NCBI GenBank assembly: GCA_023078685.1
Contig: JALGAS010000003.1
Span: 2,356,001 to 2,420,000, forward strand
Source: Neopestalotiopsis rosae
Lineage: Eukaryota; Ascomycota; Sordariomycetes; Amphisphaeriales; Sporocadaceae
Direction: 5' to 3'
Length of the DNA: 64,000 nt
Positions within the stretch are counted from its first letter, which is position 1. Each line of letters starts with the position of its first letter. Shown here piece by piece: positions 60,097 to 64,000 of the stretch. Under the pieces are notes generated by a model, which was not told the DNA's origin, searched no databases, and saw only the letters and a list, made by a program, of their open reading frames with translations. Both the position numbers and the translations under genes were made by a program.

Positions 60097-62665
60097 ATGA
60101 CGGACGGGGTTTGGGAGGCGTACAACGCCAGGATCGAGGAACTTCGCGAAAGGGAATATCCCATGTTGAAAGGTTTGCCTGCCAAGCGACTCAGTTCTCC
60201 TTATCAATGCACAATTTATTGATGAACATTCTAAAGATGAGGTCTATCTCGATCATGCCGGTACTACGCTGTACGCAAAGTCTCTTATCGACAAGTTCTC
60301 GGCAGACATGGTGTCGAACCTCTACGGCAACCCGCATTCCGGCTCTGCCTCTTCACAAGCATCGACATCACGCATCGACGACGTGCGCTTGAGATTGCTG
60401 CAGTTCTTCAAAGCGGACCCGTCTGAATTCGACCTGGTCTTTGTAGCAAATGCCACGGCCGGGATCAAATTGGTCGCAGAGGCATTTCGGGCCGGACCCG
60501 ATGGTTTTGCGTACGTCTACCACCAATCGTCTCACACAAGTCTTGTGGGCGTCCGAGAAGAGACTAGAAACAGTCTTTGCTTTGATGATTCGACTGTGGA
60601 AGACTGGATTGCAGGCACCCATGTACCAGGTGAGTTGACGAACGCCACCTCGCCCGTCCTCTTTGCATATCCGGCTCAATCCAACATGGATGGATCACGA
60701 ATGCCCTTGGACTGGTCAAGGAGGCTGCGCGAAAGAGCCTGCGAATTCAAAAGTACAATGTATACCTTACTGGATGCCGCGGCCTATGCTGCAACGTCAC
60801 AACTTGACCTGAGTGACCCTTGCTCCGCGCCCGACTTTACCGTTTTGAGCTTATACAAGATATTCGGATTTCCTGATCTTGGCGCCCTTATTGTTCGTCG
60901 CCAGGCAGCACCAGTGTTCCGGCATAGAAGATACTTTGGTGGTGGTACTGTTGACATGGTTGTCTGTCGAAAGGAGCAATGGCACGCTTCGAAAGTCCAC
61001 AGTTTGCATGAGGCGCTCGAAGATGGCACGCTGCCTACTCACAGCATCATTGCACTAGACGCAGCTCTCGAGACTCATCAAAACTTGTTTGGAACTATGG
61101 AGAGTATAGCTCTACATACATCCGTACTAGCTCAGCGGCTACATAACAAATTGGCTGCCCTGCGCCATGGTAATGGAAGCCTTGTCTGTGCGATTTATTC
61201 ACCAGGTGCTCAAGACGGAAGAAAGCTGCCGGGTACGGGACCCGTTGTAGCCTTCAATCTACGCAACAGCTATGGTGCATGGATAAGCCTAGCCGAGTTT
61301 GAGAAGCTTGCTACCTTGAAGAAGTTCCATATTCGAACCGGCGGATTGTGCAATCCAGGCGGAATCTCGACCGCTTTGAACCTCGAGCCTTGGGAGATGA
61401 AGCGAAACTTCTCCTCTGGCTTTCGCTGCGGTAATGAGAACGACATTATCTGCGGAAAACCCACTGGTGTTATTCGAGTAAGCCTTGGAGCGATGAGCAC
61501 TATGGCAGATGTCGATAAGTTTGTTTCATTCATCAATGAATTCTACCTTGATCAGCATATCAGCGAGTTACCAGTCTCCACCCAACCTCTCGAGAGTGGA
61601 GGTGAACACGATCTTCAGGTCAGGGATATCATTGTTTATCCCATCAAGAGCTGCGCTGGATTTCGCCCACCGCGAGGATTATTATGGGACGTCCGGCCGG
61701 AAGGCCTTGCCTGGGATCGAGAATGGTGTCTTGTGCACCGAGGGACTGGACGAGCACTGAGCCAGAAACAGTATCCACGCATGGCTCTGCTGCAACCATT
61801 GCTCGATTTCGACAAGGGCGTGCTTCAGGTGTCTTACCGCGGACTTCTACCCGACGGCAAACCTTCAACAAGCATCACTATACCCTTATCGGCAGATCCC
61901 TCTGTTTTCGAGTTCCCGCAAGTCATTGAGCATCTTCCCTCGCGCGTGTGCGGAGAGGCAATCACGGCACAGAAATACGCCAGCCCTGACATCAATGACT
62001 TCTTTACCACTATCCTCGGCGTCTCATGTGCCTTGGCAAGATTCCCTCCCGGCGGTCAAGGGAAAAGCATGCGTCACGCCAAAGCACACCTGCAAAAGCA
62101 CCAAAATGTGTCCCCCAGATCGTCTCGGTATCCACTCCCGGGCGGCATACCGGGCGTCGCGACGCCGCCCGACTCGGATACAGAGACGGAGCAGCGCCGT
62201 ATTCTTCTCTCCAATGAAAGCCCGATCCTGGCAATCAATCTTTCCAGCCTCACAATTCTGAACCGAGAAATCGTGGCCCATGGCGGCAAGCCCGTGTCCG
62301 CGGACGTGTTCCGCGCCAATATTGTGATTGGCCCGCCCGTGGATCATCGTACTGGACAGCCTTCAGCAGAGGATGACGACGAGACTCTAGCCTACTCGGA
62401 GGATCACTGGTCGACGTTACGGATCGGCCAGCAGGACTTTCAAATGCTGGGCTCGTGCCGGAGGTGCCACATGGTTTGCATAGATCAGGACACGGCCGTA
62501 AAGAGCGAGGAGCCGTTTGTCACTCTGACCAAGACCCGGAGGTTCGATGGCAAGGTTTTCTTTGGTACGCACATGTGTCATCTGCCCGCAACGACAGAGG
62601 CCGGTACCATGGAGGCCCAACGCCCTACTATACAGATCGGAGAGAAGGTAATGATTGACATCTAG
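60097..62665 (+). CDS. hxB: Molybdenum cofactor sulfurase
   Basis: This PLP enzyme adds the terminal sulfide to molybdenum cofactor, activating xanthine dehydrogenase and related hydroxylases. Two exons, 60097-60172 and 60237-62665, encode 834 residues, the normal size. The intron is 64 nt with an atypical GTTTGC donor and an AAAG acceptor; the splice gives DEVYLDHAGTTLYAK, the conserved start of the class V aminotransferase domain. The PLP Lys is K233 in SLYKIFGF, and the likely persulfide Cys is C397 in GGLCNPGG. The C-terminal MOSC region starts near residue 487 (VRDIIVYPIKSCAGF) and ends with GSCRRCHMVCIDQ and a TRRFDGKVFFGTH block. A Ser/Thr-rich insert with CDK-like sites sits inside the MOSC part. 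Confidence 0.92.
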
Positions 62666-63142
62666 ACACTTAGACAGGCGGCTCGAACTCTTTTATTTTG
62701 CATAGCGCTGCACGTTGCGGAGTCTGGGCTAGTATTGAGTATCAAAATTTTACTTGATTGTTTTTACACAGTAGTCTACATCTGTATATACGTGGTGTCT
62801 TATATCGCACTTGTCAAAATCGTGCCCGATAGTCACACAATTGGTGTGCCTTTCTGCTCCGTTGCAAATGTATGCCAATTCAGATATGTCTCTCTTTTGT
62901 GACAATGCAATGTCAGCAGCCACCTGAGCCTCTTAAGAGCTCCATATTTAAGTATATATCCGCACCGGCCCTGAACTGTCATGAGGGCGCATGGCGGATC
63001 CGCCGAGGCGCTGATTCTCGGACTTTGCCCAGCTCCACTGCACCGTAGATGTGAGAAGATATTTCCCATATCGCAGTGTCTGCTAGACATATGTGATGCT
63101 GTGTCTGGGAAATAATGGACGAGTCGTTCGGTGAGCACTGTC
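62666..63142. other. Convergent 3' intergenic region
   Basis: This lies between the stops of the sulfurase and the transcription-factor gene. A frame of 101 codons on the minus strand (63138-62833) has no recognisable features. Confidence 0.6.
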
Positions 63143-64000
63143 TCAATCCATAGGCAGACCCAGATGCGTCATGTCAGGCTGCCCATCGTTTGCTGGCGGA
63201 GTCTGTAGTTGCGACATGATTTCCTGGGCTGCAAGCTGTGCCTCGGCAGTACTCCAGGTCGCCTCCGTCGCTTCAGTAATCGCGTCCATCGGCATGTGTG
63301 TCATGTTTTGCATGGCATGCGTTATTTGTGTCAAGATCTCGATGTGGGATATGAAACCCCCACTGTGGCCATTAGACTGCTCCAGCAGTGATACGCCGTT
63401 GGACCAATCCGCACCCCAGACTTCCGGCGGTATAACATCTCCGTCGTAGACTGCCATGCGTACAGGCCACTGAAGGCGTGACCACCATTCCTGATCATCG
63501 GGGTCGAAGAGTGAAAGAATGCCCATGACTTCACGGCGCGCTATGCCTTTGAGCCACCATATGCTGTCCAAACTCTTCAGTAGGCCGAAGAAGGAAGCAA
63601 GGATGGCAAGAGCCCTAGGTCTCCGTTCCTGTAATACTTCCATATAGCGCCGTGATACCGTAGCCAGGAACACTATCGGAGCTCCGGTGAGGGGGATCTT
63701 GTGCGACCAATTCAGGACTGCAACAGCATGTTGATATCCCTGTCGTGTCTTATTCCGTACTTCTGGGTCGGGATCCATCTTTGTGAGCTCCTCTTCCATC
63801 CCGTTCAAGAGGCTGCCAAAGAACGTGGCCTCTCCCGAGTTCATGTTCAAGTCGAGAGCAGGCTGGGCCTGGATGATGGGCACGACGATTCCACTATTTC
63901 GCAACCACTGCCAGCTTGTAGCCACGATCGTCTTAACACCCTGGAAGGAATGGAACCAAGATATCGGTAGCGTATATCCCCCGCTCCGATCTTTTGTGTC
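63143..64000 (-). CDS. Fungal-specific transcription factor, C-terminal part
   Basis: The frame is open to the window edge, so the N-terminus, where a Zn2Cys6 DNA-binding domain would be expected, lies outside. The visible 285 residues look like the C-terminal regulatory region of Upc2-like C6 factors. They include a helix with WFHSFQGVKTI, then TSWQWLRNSGIVVPI, RQGYQHAVAVLNWSHKIPL, and a segment around VSRRYMEVLQERRPRALAIL. SIWWLKGIARREVMGILSLF follows, with the DPDDQEWWSRLQWP motif after it. The stop at 63143 follows a Thr/Ala/Gln-rich tail. Ligand and targets cannot be read from this fragment. The start shown is the window edge, not the true start. Confidence 0.8.
   Translation of the reverse strand, partial: DTKDRSGGYTLPISWFHSFQGVKTIVATSWQWLRNSGIVVPIIQAQPALDLNMNSGEATFFGSLLNGMEEELTKMDPDPEVRNKTRQGYQHAVAVLNWSHKIPLTGAPIVFLATVSRRYMEVLQERRPRALAILASFFGLLKSLDSIWWLKGIARREVMGILSLFDPDDQEWWSRLQWPVRMAVYDGDVIPPEVWGADWSNGVSLLEQSNGHSGGFISHIEILTQITHAMQNMTHMPMDAITEATEATWSTAEAQLAAQEIMSQLQTPPANDGQPDMTHLGLPMD

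Overview
This window is nuclear DNA of a filamentous ascomycete, most likely a sordariomycete (Hypocreales-like). The protein families fit a member of Pezizomycotina: PalF, a Cch1 calcium channel, a fungal molybdenum-cofactor sulfurase, uL2m, mL53 and a C6-type regulator. The introns are short (45-154 nt), mostly with GTRAGT-type donors, CTAAC-like branch sites and YAG acceptors. Genes lie on both strands with no operons, and long gene-free stretches separate some of them. I see no transposon, rRNA gene, CRISPR array, secondary-metabolite cluster or convincing tRNA.

Layout. 1-10 kb is compact housekeeping DNA: the 3' end of SLD5 (GINS), PPE1 (PP2A methylesterase), DUS2 (tRNA dihydrouridine synthase), inorganic pyrophosphatase, mitochondrial ribosomal protein mL53, and the SNARE SEC20. 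10.6-12.6 kb holds an HMG-box regulator followed upstream by about 4.7 kb without a convincing gene. 17.4-20 kb holds a WHIM/PHD chromatin protein. 22.7-29.2 kb is the large calcium channel gene CCH1. 29.2-38.9 kb is almost gene-free: the only credible coding unit is a 95-residue Ser/Arg-rich protein, and the far end carries a degenerate ~50-bp tandem array of about 17 units. 38.9-42.3 kb holds two low-complexity proteins of unknown function. 43.5-51 kb holds B-type cyclin, uL2m and a RING-like protein. 51.5-54 kb is palF. 57-62.7 kb holds CDC6 and the molybdenum-cofactor sulfurase. The window closes inside a fungal-specific transcription factor.

Themes. Several genes serve cell-cycle and replication control (SLD5, CDC6 with an MBF-type box upstream, cyclin B, PPE1). 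Others serve mitochondrial translation (mL53, uL2m) and environmental signalling (CCH1, PalF). This reads as ordinary mixed gene order rather than a functional cluster.

No clearly new multi-gene system is visible. The most unusual items are the ~50-bp tandem array, the isolated 95-residue gene in a ten-kilobase desert, an in-frame 202-codon mitochondrial-like extension ahead of pyrophosphatase, a stop-free 45-nt intron in the HMG factor, five PSAP motifs in the PalF tail, and an intergenic TACCTA/TAGGTA motif, two copies of which share a 12-mer about 200 bp upstream of start codons. All exon boundaries were deduced by eye from reading frame, splice signals and family knowledge.
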